The translations under genes were made by a program, and so were the position numbers. A stretch of 64,000 nt of DNA. It comes from Elusimicrobiales bacterium. GTDB lineage: Bacteria > Elusimicrobiota > Elusimicrobia > Elusimicrobiales > Elusimicrobiaceae. A model generated the notes under the pieces. The model was not told the DNA's origin. It searched no databases and saw nothing but the letters and a program-made list of their open reading frames with translations. The stretch covers positions 29,264 to 93,263 of the forward strand of contig JBAZJT010000010.1 of assembly GCA_041651175.1 (NCBI GenBank), in the 5' to 3' direction. Below, one piece after another: positions 26,901 to 35,289 of this stretch. Positions within the stretch are counted from its first letter, which is position 1. Each line of letters begins with the position of its first letter.

Positions 26901-27549
26901 TGACATCGGTTACGGCGGGCTGGACCATGTGCTTGCCTCCGGCAGGAACGTAAAAATCCTCGTGCTGGACACCGAGGTTTACTCCAACACCGGCGGCCAG
27001 ATGTCCAAGGCCACGCCCACGGGCGCGGTGGCGCAGTTCGCCGCCGGCGGCAAGATGCTGCCCAAGAAAGACCTGGGCATGATCTCCATGACCTACGGCA
27101 ACATCTATGTCGCCAGCGTAAACATCGGCGCGAACTACCAGCAGACCATCAAGGCGTTTGAGGAGGCCGAGGCTTATGACGGCCCCGCCATCATCATCGC
27201 CTATTCGCATTGCATAGCGCACGGCATAGACATGCGCTCCGGCATGGGCGAAGGCAAAAAGGCGGTCGCCAGCGGGCGGTGGATACTCTACCGCTTCAAC
27301 CCGGCGCTGCGCGCGCAGAAGAAAAACCCGCTTGCCATAGACAGCGGCGCGCCCACCATCCCGCTGGAGCAGTACATGTCCGGCGAGAACAGGTTCCGCG
27401 CCCTCGCCGCCTCCAACCCGGATGCCGCAAAACGGCTGATGAAGCTGGCGGACGAGGAGTACAAATGGCGGCTCAGCGTCTACCGCCAGATAGCCGCCAT
27501 GTCCTGCGACACGGAAAAGAAAGAGGAAAAGGTCCCCCAGGCAGCCTAG
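23968..27549 (+). CDS. nifJ: Pyruvate:ferredoxin (flavodoxin) oxidoreductase
   Basis: 1193-aa single-chain enzyme oxidising pyruvate to acetyl-CoA and CO2 with reduction of ferredoxin. Domains in order: pyrimidine-binding part (YPITPSSVMGEL), domain II, gamma-like region, two [4Fe-4S] motifs around residues 690-760 (CIQCGICSLVCPHAA; CTGCGACVYNCPAKD), then the TPP-binding domain with ACGGCGETPYVK, GGDGWAYDIGYGG and SNTGGQMSKATPTG. It begins with TAAGGAG 7 nt before the ATG. A key catabolic enzyme and a sign of anaerobic life. Confidence 0.97.
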   Translation: MERKLVAMDANTAAAHTAHATNEVIAIYPITPSSVMGELSDLKSAKGEKNIWGDIPEVIEMQSEGGASGAVHGALTAGSLTTTFTASQGLLLMIPNMYKIAGELSPLVFHVSARAVATHALSIFGDHSDVMACRQTGFAMLASANPQEAMDFALISQAAALESRVPFLHFFDGFRSSHELNMVEPLSFDQMRAMLPEELIAKYREMALDPERPVLRGTAQNPDVFFQARETANPYYDKCAAITAKAMEKFAKTAGRKYSLIEYYGDKDAKQITVIMASGADTVRETVDYLNAQGGKYGVIKVNLYRPFPVKEFVDAIPASVEGIAVLDRTKEPGAVGEPLYQDVCAALLSKAGRAKFAKTPPVIGGRYGLGSKEFTPAMVKAVYTKSGLKHPEQGFTVGINDDLTGLSLSHDAAFDIEGKDVFRALFYGLGSDGTVGANKNTIKIISEETDNYAQGYFVYDSKKAGSMTVSHVRFGKNYIRAPYLINKARFIGCHQFSFLEKYDMLSRAEEGAVFLLSSPYSAAEVWAKIPCEVQQAVIDKKLKFYVVNASEIANQTGMGARINVIMQTAFFAISGVLPKDEAISAIKNAIKKTYSRKGEDVVKKNYAAVDATVAAIEQVKVPSNADSCIRRQPAVPADSPQFVREVLGEMIAFRGDDIPVSKFPAGGVFPTATSQYEKRNIALESPVWEPDLCIQCGICSLVCPHAAIRIKAHDGANAPKSFKTAEGKGDLKGLKFTAQVAVEDCTGCGACVYNCPAKDKNNPQRKAINLAPQTPLRETEIENFKYFMALEDKAAAKVNRFTIKGSQLQRPLFEFSGACGGCGETPYVKLLTQLVGDHAAIANATGCSSIYGGNLPTTPYAKRSDGKGPAWSNSLFEDNAEFGLGMRLAYDQLGAEARALLKKLSASTLPASKKLADDIIACAQKDWVEIEQQRGRVADLKRALGGKTGQDEIRLAAIADYLVKKSVWILGGDGWAYDIGYGGLDHVLASGRNVKILVLDTEVYSNTGGQMSKATPTGAVAQFAAGGKMLPKKDLGMISMTYGNIYVASVNIGANYQQTIKAFEEAEAYDGPAIIIAYSHCIAHGIDMRSGMGEGKKAVASGRWILYRFNPALRAQKKNPLAIDSGAPTIPLEQYMSGENRFRALAASNPDAAKRLMKLADEEYKWRLSVYRQIAAMSCDTEKKEEKVPQAA

Positions 27550-27562
27550 CCGCAGGCTGAAC

Positions 27563-27651
27563 CCGGCGCGGCCAGCCGCCGCGCCGGAAGACGGCAGTCC
27601 CGAATTCCGGGACCGGCTCTTGCTCCGGCTGCAACCTGCGGTTGCAGCCGG
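27563..27651 (+). terminator. Two GC-rich hairpins after nifJ
   Basis: A perfect 10-bp stem (27563-27587, CCGGCGCGGC / GCCGCGCCGG) and a perfect 12-bp stem (27625-27651, CCGGCTGCAACC / GGTTGCAGCCGG) followed by AATTATTTA. The second looks like an imperfect intrinsic terminator and ends 8 nt before the lnt ATG. Confidence 0.5.
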
Positions 27652-27659
27652 AATTATTT

Positions 27660-29552
27660 ATGGAAGAAACAAATCCGGGCAGGGCGATTATTAAACCCGG
27701 CGGCGGGAAATGGGCGAAGCATGTCCGCTGGCGCGGGGCGGAACCGGAGGTGCGCGGCGTCGGCGCGAAAATATCGCTGCCGGACGCGGCGAAAACCGGC
27801 GCGCCCCGGCATTCGCCGTTGTGGTTTGCGGTTTGCGCCGCGATATTCGCGCTGACGCTGGCGGCGGCCTGGCTGAAGCCGGAGTGGGGCTTTCTGGCCT
27901 GGCTTGCGCTTGCGCCTTTCGGCCTTGCTTCTCTGCGCGCGGGCGGCGCGCTGCGCGCGGCGGCCTTCGGCTGGCTGGCGGGGTTCTTATTTTATCTCTT
28001 GGGGCTTTACTGGATTTTCCCGACCTGCCGGGCGGGGGCGCTGGGCATAGGGCAGTCGCTGCTGGCATGGGTCGTGCTGGCGGAGATACTGGCTCTCCAG
28101 TGGGCGGCTGCCGCCGCGCTGACGCGCAAGCTGGCGCGCTACGGGCGGCTGTTTCCGCTGCTGGCGGCGGCGGCTTTCACCGCGGTTGAATATCTGGCGG
28201 TCTGCGCCGGCGGACAGGGCGGCTGGTTCCCCTGGTTCCTGCTTGGGTACACGCAATGGCAGAACGCGCAGCTTATTCAAATTGCGGCGTTTGCCGGGGT
28301 GTACGGCGTCGGCTTTATTGTCGCGTTTTTCGGGTTTTCGCTGGCGCGCTGGATTGGAATAATCACCGGCGGGCATGTGTCCGCCCGCGCGGCGGCAGTG
28401 TCGTTTTTGCGCGGTATGGCGGCTCCGGCTGCGGTTGCGGCGGCTGTCGTTGTCTTCGGCTATTTCCGGCTGGACATGGCAAGGCAGGAACGGCGCGGCT
28501 GGCCGGAGATCGTTGTCGCCGTCATTCAGCCCGATATCGCGCAGTACAAAAAATGGGAGCCGGCTTTTGAGGATGAAATCCTGTCGCGGGAGGCGGCTTT
28601 GGCCGCGCTTGCGGCCAAAGCCGCGCCGAAACTGGTAATCTGGCCAGAATCCGCACTGCCGGGGCCAATGGACGAGGAGAAATACTCCGCCTTCGTCCGC
28701 GCAATCGCGCTGGCAACCGGCGGCTGGCAGCTAATCGGCACGGTGCGCGGGGCGGGGGGCAGGGATTTCGTCTCGGCATATGCGGTTTCGCCGGAGGGCG
28801 CGGTTGCGGGAATATACGACAAAAGGCGGCTGGTGCCTTTCGGCGAATTCGTGCCTTTCCGCGATATTCTGGGGCGGTTTGCCGCGCCGGTCAACAAGCT
28901 GGGCGAATTTTCAGCCGGTTCCGCGGACCAGCGCCCGCTTGAGGTTGCGGGGCTCTCGCTCAATATCGGAATCTGCTACGAGACTATTTTCCCGCAGCTC
29001 TGGCGCGGCTGGCGGGCGGAACAGGACATCGCGGTAATTCCCGGCGCGCTGTCGGCGCGGTTTGCGCCGCTGCAAAAGCTGCTGGACAGGGCTTTGGAGA
29101 ATATACTGCTGCCATTCGGCTTCCTGCCGCCGGAATCTTATGTTACCCGCAAAAACAAATCCGCTTTTGATGGCAGCGGCGCGCTAAGCCTGGCGCCGCA
29201 GCCGGTTTCGCCGCAGGCGAAACCGGCTGCGCCACGGCTGCTGGTCAGCCTCACCAATGACGGCTGGTATCTGGATACCGCCGCGCCGCGCCAGCATTTC
29301 GCGGCGGCGGTGTTGCGCGCGGTTGAAAGCGGCATCCCGCTGGTCCGCGCCGCCAATACCGGAATTTCCGGCTGGATAGACGGTTCGGGAATAGTCCGCG
29401 GCCGCACGGAGCTTAACACGCCGGCTGCGCCGGTTTACCGCATAGCCGTTTCGCCGTCGCAGAGCTTTTATGCGGATTTCGGCGATATTTTCGCCGGACT
29501 GTGCTGCGTCGCGGCGGGCTGCGCGCTTTTGGCCGCCGTTCTGTTTTTATGA
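27660..29552 (+). CDS. lnt: Apolipoprotein N-acyltransferase
   Basis: 630 aa from the ATG at 27660. An N-terminal extension of about 55 polar residues precedes several membrane helices (about 57-290). The nitrilase-type domain has the triad Glu (about 330, WPESALP), Lys (about 387, YDKRRLVPFGEF) and Cys (439, GICYETIFPQ). It N-acylates lipoproteins in the inner membrane. Unusual: about 90 residues separate the Cys from the NDGWY motif, far more than the roughly 26 in E. coli, so there is an insertion. Its stop overlaps the deacetylase start. Confidence 0.88.
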   Translation: MEETNPGRAIIKPGGGKWAKHVRWRGAEPEVRGVGAKISLPDAAKTGAPRHSPLWFAVCAAIFALTLAAAWLKPEWGFLAWLALAPFGLASLRAGGALRAAAFGWLAGFLFYLLGLYWIFPTCRAGALGIGQSLLAWVVLAEILALQWAAAAALTRKLARYGRLFPLLAAAAFTAVEYLAVCAGGQGGWFPWFLLGYTQWQNAQLIQIAAFAGVYGVGFIVAFFGFSLARWIGIITGGHVSARAAAVSFLRGMAAPAAVAAAVVVFGYFRLDMARQERRGWPEIVVAVIQPDIAQYKKWEPAFEDEILSREAALAALAAKAAPKLVIWPESALPGPMDEEKYSAFVRAIALATGGWQLIGTVRGAGGRDFVSAYAVSPEGAVAGIYDKRRLVPFGEFVPFRDILGRFAAPVNKLGEFSAGSADQRPLEVAGLSLNIGICYETIFPQLWRGWRAEQDIAVIPGALSARFAPLQKLLDRALENILLPFGFLPPESYVTRKNKSAFDGSGALSLAPQPVSPQAKPAAPRLLVSLTNDGWYLDTAAPRQHFAAAVLRAVESGIPLVRAANTGISGWIDGSGIVRGRTELNTPAAPVYRIAVSPSQSFYADFGDIFAGLCCVAAGCALLAAVLFL

Positions 29553-30424
29553 AGCTGGTCGCAACCGAAAAATACTCGGTAAATCTGGGCGGGCATGTTT
29601 TTTCGCCGGACAAGTTCTGGCGGGCGGCGCAAATTCTGCTGGAGCGGGAAGTTGTGTTGCCGCGCGGCATTATCGCGCCGGAAATGCCGTCCCGGCGGGA
29701 GCTTTTGTCCGCGCACGACGGGCAATGGCTGGACAAGCTGGACGCCCTGACGCTTTCGGAGCGGGAAAAGGCGCTTGCCGAAATGCCGGTTACAAAAGAG
29801 ACTGTCGCCGCGCATAAACTGGCCTGCGGCGGCACGATAGCGGCCTGCAAGCTGGCGCTAAATGACGGGCTGGGGCTTCATGCCGGAGGCGGCGGGCATC
29901 ACGCATTCCGCGATTGCGGCGGCGGCTTCTGCCTGTTCAACGATATAGCGGTCGCCGTAAACGCATTGAACAAGCGCGCGGTCGTCATAGACCTTGACGC
30001 GCATCAGGGCAACGGCACGGCGGAGATTTTCCGCGACAGCAAGGATGTGTTCACCTTCTCCATGCACGGGCGGGATATTTTCCCGGAGGAGAAGGCCCAA
30101 AGCTCGCTTGATATCGCGTTCCCCGCGGGAACCGGCTTTGTGCCGTATTTCTCCGCGCTTGAGGAAAACCTTCCGCGCATACTGGACCTGCACAGGCCGG
30201 AACTGGCGGTATACCTGGCCGGGGCGGATGTTTACGAAAAAGACGCGCTGGGCTGTTTCGCGCTTTCAATGCAGGAAATCATCGCGCGGGACGAATTTGC
30301 GGCGCGCCAGTGCAGGGCCCGGCATATCCCGCTGGCGGTGGTTCTGGGCGGCGGCTACGGCGCGGACGCCGCCATAATTCACGCGAACACACTGCAAACC
30401 GTCTCCGAAGTTTATAAGATATAG
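29549..30424 (+). CDS. Histone-deacetylase-fold (AcuC-like) amidohydrolase
   Basis: 291 aa. Zinc-site and catalytic motifs of the arginase/deacetylase family are present: GGGHHAFRDCGGGFCLFND, VIDLDAHQGNGTAEIF and VYLAGADVYEKD. Bacterial members deacetylate small molecules or proteins; acetoin-utilisation and acetylpolyamine types exist, and I cannot tell which this is. The start at 29549 overlaps the lnt stop (ATGA). prfB follows after 3 nt. Confidence 0.87.
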   Translation: MKLVATEKYSVNLGGHVFSPDKFWRAAQILLEREVVLPRGIIAPEMPSRRELLSAHDGQWLDKLDALTLSEREKALAEMPVTKETVAAHKLACGGTIAACKLALNDGLGLHAGGGGHHAFRDCGGGFCLFNDIAVAVNALNKRAVVIDLDAHQGNGTAEIFRDSKDVFTFSMHGRDIFPEEKAQSSLDIAFPAGTGFVPYFSALEENLPRILDLHRPELAVYLAGADVYEKDALGCFALSMQEIIARDEFAARQCRARHIPLAVVLGGGYGADAAIIHANTLQTVSEVYKI

Positions 30425-30427
30425 CCC

Positions 30428-31558
30428 ATGGCCGAGCATATAGAGTTCAAGGACGCGGACAATAAGATAACAGAGCTTGCCCTTGCGCTGGGCAGGCTGA
30501 AGACGCTTTGCGCCATTGACGACAAACAGAAAAAGCAGGCCGAACTGGAAAAGCAGTCCGCCGCCCCCGGTTTCTGGGACAATGCCCAGGCGGCGCAACT
30601 GGTGGCCAAGGAAAAGGCGGACCTTGAAAAGGAAATAACACTTTATTACGGCGCGGACAAACAACTGGCGGACGCCCGCGCGCATTACGAGCTGGCCCGC
30701 GAGGAAAACGCCTCCGGCGAACTGCCGGAAATAATGGCCTCGCTTAAACCGGTTGTCCAGGCCGTCCAAGCGATGGATTTTCAGGCCAAGCTCTCGGCCC
30801 CGACCGACAAACTGGGCGCGATTTTAAGCATTCATGCCGGAGCCGGCGGCACCGAGGCCTGCGACTGGGCGGAAATGCTGCTGCGTATGTATTCGCGCTG
30901 GGCGCAGGCGCGCGGGTTCGGGTTCGCCGTAACCGATATGCTGGCCGGCGACGGCGCGGGCATTCGCAACGCCACGGTTTTCGTGCAGGGGCGTTTTGCC
31001 TACGGCCATCTCAAAAGCGAAAACGGCGTGCACCGGCTGGTGCGCATTTCGCCTTTTGACGCCAACAAGAGGCGGCACACCTCCTTCGCCTCCTGCGACG
31101 TGCTGCCGGATATTGAAGAGGAAGTTGACATCAAAATAGAGGACAAGGATATTCAGATAGACACCTACCGCGCCGGCGGCGCGGGCGGCCAGAACGTAAA
31201 CAAGGTGGAAACCGCCATCAGAATCACCCATACCCCCACCGGCATAGTGGTGCAGTGCCAGAACGAGCGTTCCCAGCATCAGAACCGCCTCAACGCGATG
31301 AAAATGCTCAAGGCCAAACTGCACGAGGTGGAGATGGACAAGAAACGCTCCGAGCTGGAGCGGCATTACAGCGAAAAAGGCGATATCGCCTGGGGGCATC
31401 AGATACGCTCATACGTTTTCATGCCCTACCAGATGGTCAAAGACATGCGCACCGGACACGAAACCTCGGACGTGCAGGGTGTGATGGACGGCGCGCTGGA
31501 CGGCTTCATGCAGTCCTATCTTGAATGGCTTGCCGGAGGCAAGAAACCGATAAAATGA
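30428..31558 (+). CDS. prfB: Peptide chain release factor 2
   Basis: 376 aa. Recognition tripeptide SPF (RISPFDANKRRHTSF) and the GGQ motif (AGGAGGQNVNKVETA) identify RF2, which reads UGA and UAA. The programmed +1 frameshift usual near codon 25 is absent: the frame runs straight through, with CTT TGC where CTT TGA would be expected, so the autoregulatory loop is lost here. Coupled to the epimerase gene downstream. Confidence 0.95.
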   Translation: MAEHIEFKDADNKITELALALGRLKTLCAIDDKQKKQAELEKQSAAPGFWDNAQAAQLVAKEKADLEKEITLYYGADKQLADARAHYELAREENASGELPEIMASLKPVVQAVQAMDFQAKLSAPTDKLGAILSIHAGAGGTEACDWAEMLLRMYSRWAQARGFGFAVTDMLAGDGAGIRNATVFVQGRFAYGHLKSENGVHRLVRISPFDANKRRHTSFASCDVLPDIEEEVDIKIEDKDIQIDTYRAGGAGGQNVNKVETAIRITHTPTGIVVQCQNERSQHQNRLNAMKMLKAKLHEVEMDKKRSELERHYSEKGDIAWGHQIRSYVFMPYQMVKDMRTGHETSDVQGVMDGALDGFMQSYLEWLAGGKKPIK

Positions 31559-32631
31559 AAGACTTCACAATAAAAAAAGCCGGCGCGCGCAAGCTGGACG
31601 CGCGGCTGAACCAACCCTTCAAAATCGCCACCGGCGCGCACACCGCGCTTGAAAACGTGCTGTTTTACGTGCAGCTTGACGGCGGCATAACCGGCTGGGG
31701 CGAGGCTGCCCCCGCCGCCCATATCACCGGCGAAACGCAGGAAAAAACGCTTTCCAACCTGCAAAACCTGGCGCGCGGGCTTGAGGGGCGCAGCGTCTGC
31801 GACTATCAGGCTGTTTCAATGGAAATCAGCGAGTCGCTGCCCCAGAACCGCTGCGCCCGGACCGCCGTTGAAGCCGCCATGCTGGACGCGCTGGCCCAAA
31901 AGCTGAAAATGCCGGTCTGGAAGCTCTTCGGCCCCGGCTGCGCCCCGCTGCACAGCGACATGACCATAGTGCTTGGTTCGGTTGAGGAAGCGCAGCTTGC
32001 CGCCAAAGATATAAAACGCCGCGGCATGAGCGCCTATAAAATCAAGCTGGGCGGCGACGCGGAGCTGGATTTCATGCGTATTCTGGCCGCCGCCAACGCC
32101 GCGCCGGAAATGCCGGTGTATCTGGACGCCAATCAGGCGTATTCTCCCAAAGGAATGCTCCGGCTGGTGCGCGAGCTTAAAGACATAAAAGTCCGGCTTG
32201 AGATGATAGAGCAGCCGGTCAAAAAAGAGGATTGGGAAGGCCTGCGCGAGGTTACGCGCAAAAGCGGCGTCTGCGTCTGCGCGGACGAGGCGGTAACCGG
32301 GCTGGAAAGCGTGGCCAGAATAATCCGGGGCGGTTACGCCCACGCGGTCAACATCAAAACCGCCAAATTCGGCTTTGTATTGGGCGCGGAGATGGCGCGG
32401 CTGTGCCGGGCGCATGGAATAAGGCTTATGATAGGCGGCATGATGGAATCGCTGCTGGCGATGACCGCCTCCGCCCATCTGGCGGCGGGCTGCGGCGGGT
32501 TTGATTTCATAGATCTGGACACGCCGTTTTTCATCAAGGACAAGGTGATGCGCGGCGGGGCGCTGTCGCCCTCCGGCGTGTATAGCCTGGCCGGGGTGAA
32601 ATCGGGCCTTGGCGTTGCTCCGGCGGACTGA
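31555..32631 (+). CDS. Dipeptide epimerase (L-Ala-D/L-Glu type, enolase superfamily)
   Basis: 358 aa. Active-site set of the muconate-lactonizing subgroup: KIKLGGD (K-x-K), LDANQAY (Asp), MIEQPV (Glu), CADEAV (Asp) and INIKTAKFG (Lys). Family members epimerise L-Ala-D-Glu from murein or other dipeptides. The start at 31555 overlaps the prfB stop (ATGA). Confidence 0.88.
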   Translation: MKDFTIKKAGARKLDARLNQPFKIATGAHTALENVLFYVQLDGGITGWGEAAPAAHITGETQEKTLSNLQNLARGLEGRSVCDYQAVSMEISESLPQNRCARTAVEAAMLDALAQKLKMPVWKLFGPGCAPLHSDMTIVLGSVEEAQLAAKDIKRRGMSAYKIKLGGDAELDFMRILAAANAAPEMPVYLDANQAYSPKGMLRLVRELKDIKVRLEMIEQPVKKEDWEGLREVTRKSGVCVCADEAVTGLESVARIIRGGYAHAVNIKTAKFGFVLGAEMARLCRAHGIRLMIGGMMESLLAMTASAHLAAGCGGFDFIDLDTPFFIKDKVMRGGALSPSGVYSLAGVKSGLGVAPAD

Positions 32632-32654
32632 TTTGCGGTTGCATTTGCCGGGGC

Positions 32655-32682
32655 TTTTTCATAGGATATAAGTACGCGCTAA
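32655..32682 (+). promoter_or_regulatory. Weak candidate promoter of the second beta-barrel gene
   Basis: TTGCCG, about 16 nt, then TATAAG in the 156-nt gap before 32788. The -10 is 5 of 6; the -35 is weak. Confidence 0.3.
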
Positions 32683-32787
32683 TCTTGCGGGTTCGCTTCC
32701 GGCGGAAGACAGATTTTCCGGCGGCGCGGCGCGGAAGGCCGGTCGCGGCTAGAGACTGGCGCACTAAATAAAAGGAGACCGAAACAA

Positions 32788-33378
32788 ATGAAAAGACTGT
32801 TAGCGGCAATAGTGATGATCGCCGGCGTCGGCGCCGTGGCAACGGCTGCAGATGTGGGCAAATGGGATGCGGATTACGGCGTTGGCTATGCCATGCCCGT
32901 ATCCGGCGACTGGAGCAGCAACCACAAAGGCTCGCTCAACATGAGTCTCGCCGGCGCCTACAAATTCCAGGACATGCTTTCGGCTGGTCTGGAACTGGGC
33001 TATGACTTCGGCCACAAAAACAAGGATGTTAGCGATTACAAAGTCAAAGTCCTTCAGCTGACCCCCTTCATCAAAGCCGATAAGGACGTGGAGCTGGGCG
33101 GCAAAAAAGTCAACACCTACGGCATATTCGGCCTCGGCCTCTACCGCTGGAGCACGCCGGATTACGATAACGGCGCCGGCACGACCGTTGCTGGTGATTC
33201 CGGCTCCAAGTTCGGCTTCAACCTCGGCGGCGGCGCGATGATGGAAGTCGCCCCCCAGTGGAAAGTCGGCCTGGACCTGCGCTGGCATCATGTGTTCGGA
33301 ATGCTGGACAACGGCGATGGCACGAGCTCCGCTGCCAACAACATTGTCCCGAGCCTGAAGGTTGCCTACTCCTTCTAA
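32788..33378 (+). CDS. Small outer-membrane beta-barrel protein (paralogue of 15259-15798)
   Basis: 196 aa with signal peptide (MKRLLAAIVMIAGVGAVATA), amphipathic beta-strands and a C-terminal Phe (VAYSF). It shares strand sequences with the other barrel in this window (YGIFGLGLYRWS, FGFNLGGGA, LRWHHVFG). It has its own GGAG ribosome site and a strong terminator, so it is probably a highly expressed single gene. It resembles OmpW/OmpA-type small barrels in size; ligand unknown. Confidence 0.82.
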   Translation: MKRLLAAIVMIAGVGAVATAADVGKWDADYGVGYAMPVSGDWSSNHKGSLNMSLAGAYKFQDMLSAGLELGYDFGHKNKDVSDYKVKVLQLTPFIKADKDVELGGKKVNTYGIFGLGLYRWSTPDYDNGAGTTVAGDSGSKFGFNLGGGAMMEVAPQWKVGLDLRWHHVFGMLDNGDGTSSAANNIVPSLKVAYSF

Positions 33379-33396
33379 ATTCGGACAAAGGCATTG

Positions 33397-33432
33397 AAAA
33401 ACCCCCCCGCTTCGGCGGGGGGGTTTTGTTTT
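33397..33432. terminator. Strong bidirectional Rho-independent terminator
   Basis: Nine-bp stem CCCCCCCGC / GCGGGGGGG with a TTCG loop, preceded by AAAAA and followed by TTTTGTTTT. It can serve both the barrel gene (+) and lepA (-), which converge here. Confidence 0.92.
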
Positions 33433-33465
33433 GGCGGAATTCGGCGGCAACTGCAATTTTCGGGC

Positions 33466-35289
33466 TTATTGCTGGATTTTGAGCATTGCCACGAAGGCTT
33501 CCTGCGGAATGTCCACGCTGCCTATGTTTTTGAGGCGGCGCTTGCCTTCCTTCTGCCGCTCAAGCAGCTTGCGCTTGCGCGTTATGTCGCCGCCGTAGCA
33601 TTTGGCGATGACGTCCTTGCGCATGGCGGGCTTTGTCTCGCGCGCGATGATTTTGCCCTCGGCCCGGGCCTGTATGGCGATTTCAAACTGCTGGCGGGGG
33701 ATTATTTCCTTTAGCTTTTCGCACAAAAGCCGGCCCTGCGTCTGCGCCTTGCTCTTGTGGGTGACAACCGACAGCGCGTCCACCGGAGTGCCGTGTATCA
33801 GAATCTCCATCACCACCACGTCGGCGGAGCGGTAGCCGGCCATCTCGTAATCAAAAGAGGCATAGCCCTTGGAAACGGACTTGAGCTTGTCGTAAAAATC
33901 CACCACCATTTCGCCGAGCGGCATCTCGTATTCCACTATGACGCGCTGGTTGGCGATATGCTCCAGCCGCCCGAACTCGCCGCGGCGGTCTTTGAGCAGG
34001 TTCATCACCGCTTCCATATTCGCCACCGGAGTTACTATTGTTACTTTCACCGACGGCTCGCGCGTATCGGCTATGTCGCCGTAGGGCGGGAAATTGGCGG
34101 GATTGTCCACCAGCACATAGCCTTCCTCATCTGGCGTCTGGGCGGGCCCGCCGGGGACGGCGCGGCCCCTGCTTTTGACCTTGTAGACCACATTGGGGCT
34201 GGTAACTATAAGCGAGAGGTTGAATTCCCGCTCCAGGCGTTCCTTGACAATCTCCATGTGCAGCAGCCCCATAAAGCCCAGCCGGAAGCCGAAACCCAGC
34301 GCCTTTGAAGTTTCCGCCTGGTAGTGGAACGCGGAGTCCGAAAGATTCAGCTTCTCTATGGCGGCGCGCAGCAGCGGGTAGTCCGCCGGCACTATCGGGA
34401 AAATGCTGGCGAAAACCACGGGTCTGGCCTCGCGGTAGCCGGGCAGCGACTTTAGGACGGGGCGGGCATGGTCGGTGACAGTGTCGCCCACATGGACCTG
34501 GTGTATGTCCTTTACGCCCGCAATCACATACCCCACCTCTCCGGGGCCAAGCGAATCGGCTTTGACGGGTTTGGGCGTCATGCAGCCGACTTCCTCTATA
34601 TCCGATACAAAGCCGGACGAGAAAAGCCGCATTTTCATCCCCGCCCGCAGCGAGCCCTCAAAAACGCGCACATACATCACCACGCCGCGGAACGAATCGT
34701 AATACGAATCAAAAATAAGCGCGGCAGGCGGAGCCTCGGGCAGGCCGCCGGGGGCGGGAATATCGTCGGCTATGCGGGAAAGCAAATGCTCCACCCCCAG
34801 CCCGGTTTTGGCAGACACGCGCTCGGCTGAAATGGGGCTTTTGAGTATTTCCCAGAGCTGCTCCTCGGAGGCGTCGGCGTCGGACTGGGACAGGTCCACC
34901 TTGTTTATCACCGGTATCACCTTCAGCCCCAGCGACTGGGCCAGATGCGCGTGCGCCACCGTCTGCGCCTCCACGCCCTGGGAGGCGTCCACCAGCAGCA
35001 GAACGCCCTCGCACGCGCCAAGCGAGCGGGCCACCTCGTATGAAAAATCCACGTGTCCGGGGGTGTCTATGAGGTTGAAAATATAGTCCTCGCCGCCGCG
35101 CGAATAATTCATGCGCACGGCCTTGGCTTTGATGGTGATGCCGCGCTCGCGCTCCAGGTCCATGCTGTCAAGCGTCTGCTCGCGCAGCTGGCGGCGGGGG
35201 ACGGTGCCGGTCTCTTCCAGCAGGCGGTCGGCCAGCGTGGATTTGCCATGGTCTATGTGGGCTATTATTGAGAAGTTACGGATTTTCAT
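33466..35289 (-). CDS. lepA: Elongation factor 4
   Basis: 607 aa translational GTPase. G-motifs are IAHIDHGKSTLADRL (G1), DTPGHVDF (G3) and INKVDLSQSD (G4), followed by the LepA-specific C-terminal domain. The ATG at 35289 gives the usual MKIRNFSIIAHIDHG start; a TTG six codons earlier is also in frame. The start overlaps the ptsI 3' end by 14 nt, so it is the last gene of the PTS operon. Confidence 0.95.
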   Translation of the reverse strand: MKIRNFSIIAHIDHGKSTLADRLLEETGTVPRRQLREQTLDSMDLERERGITIKAKAVRMNYSRGGEDYIFNLIDTPGHVDFSYEVARSLGACEGVLLLVDASQGVEAQTVAHAHLAQSLGLKVIPVINKVDLSQSDADASEEQLWEILKSPISAERVSAKTGLGVEHLLSRIADDIPAPGGLPEAPPAALIFDSYYDSFRGVVMYVRVFEGSLRAGMKMRLFSSGFVSDIEEVGCMTPKPVKADSLGPGEVGYVIAGVKDIHQVHVGDTVTDHARPVLKSLPGYREARPVVFASIFPIVPADYPLLRAAIEKLNLSDSAFHYQAETSKALGFGFRLGFMGLLHMEIVKERLEREFNLSLIVTSPNVVYKVKSRGRAVPGGPAQTPDEEGYVLVDNPANFPPYGDIADTREPSVKVTIVTPVANMEAVMNLLKDRRGEFGRLEHIANQRVIVEYEMPLGEMVVDFYDKLKSVSKGYASFDYEMAGYRSADVVVMEILIHGTPVDALSVVTHKSKAQTQGRLLCEKLKEIIPRQQFEIAIQARAEGKIIARETKPAMRKDVIAKCYGGDITRKRKLLERQKEGKRRLKNIGSVDIPQEAFVAMLKIQQ

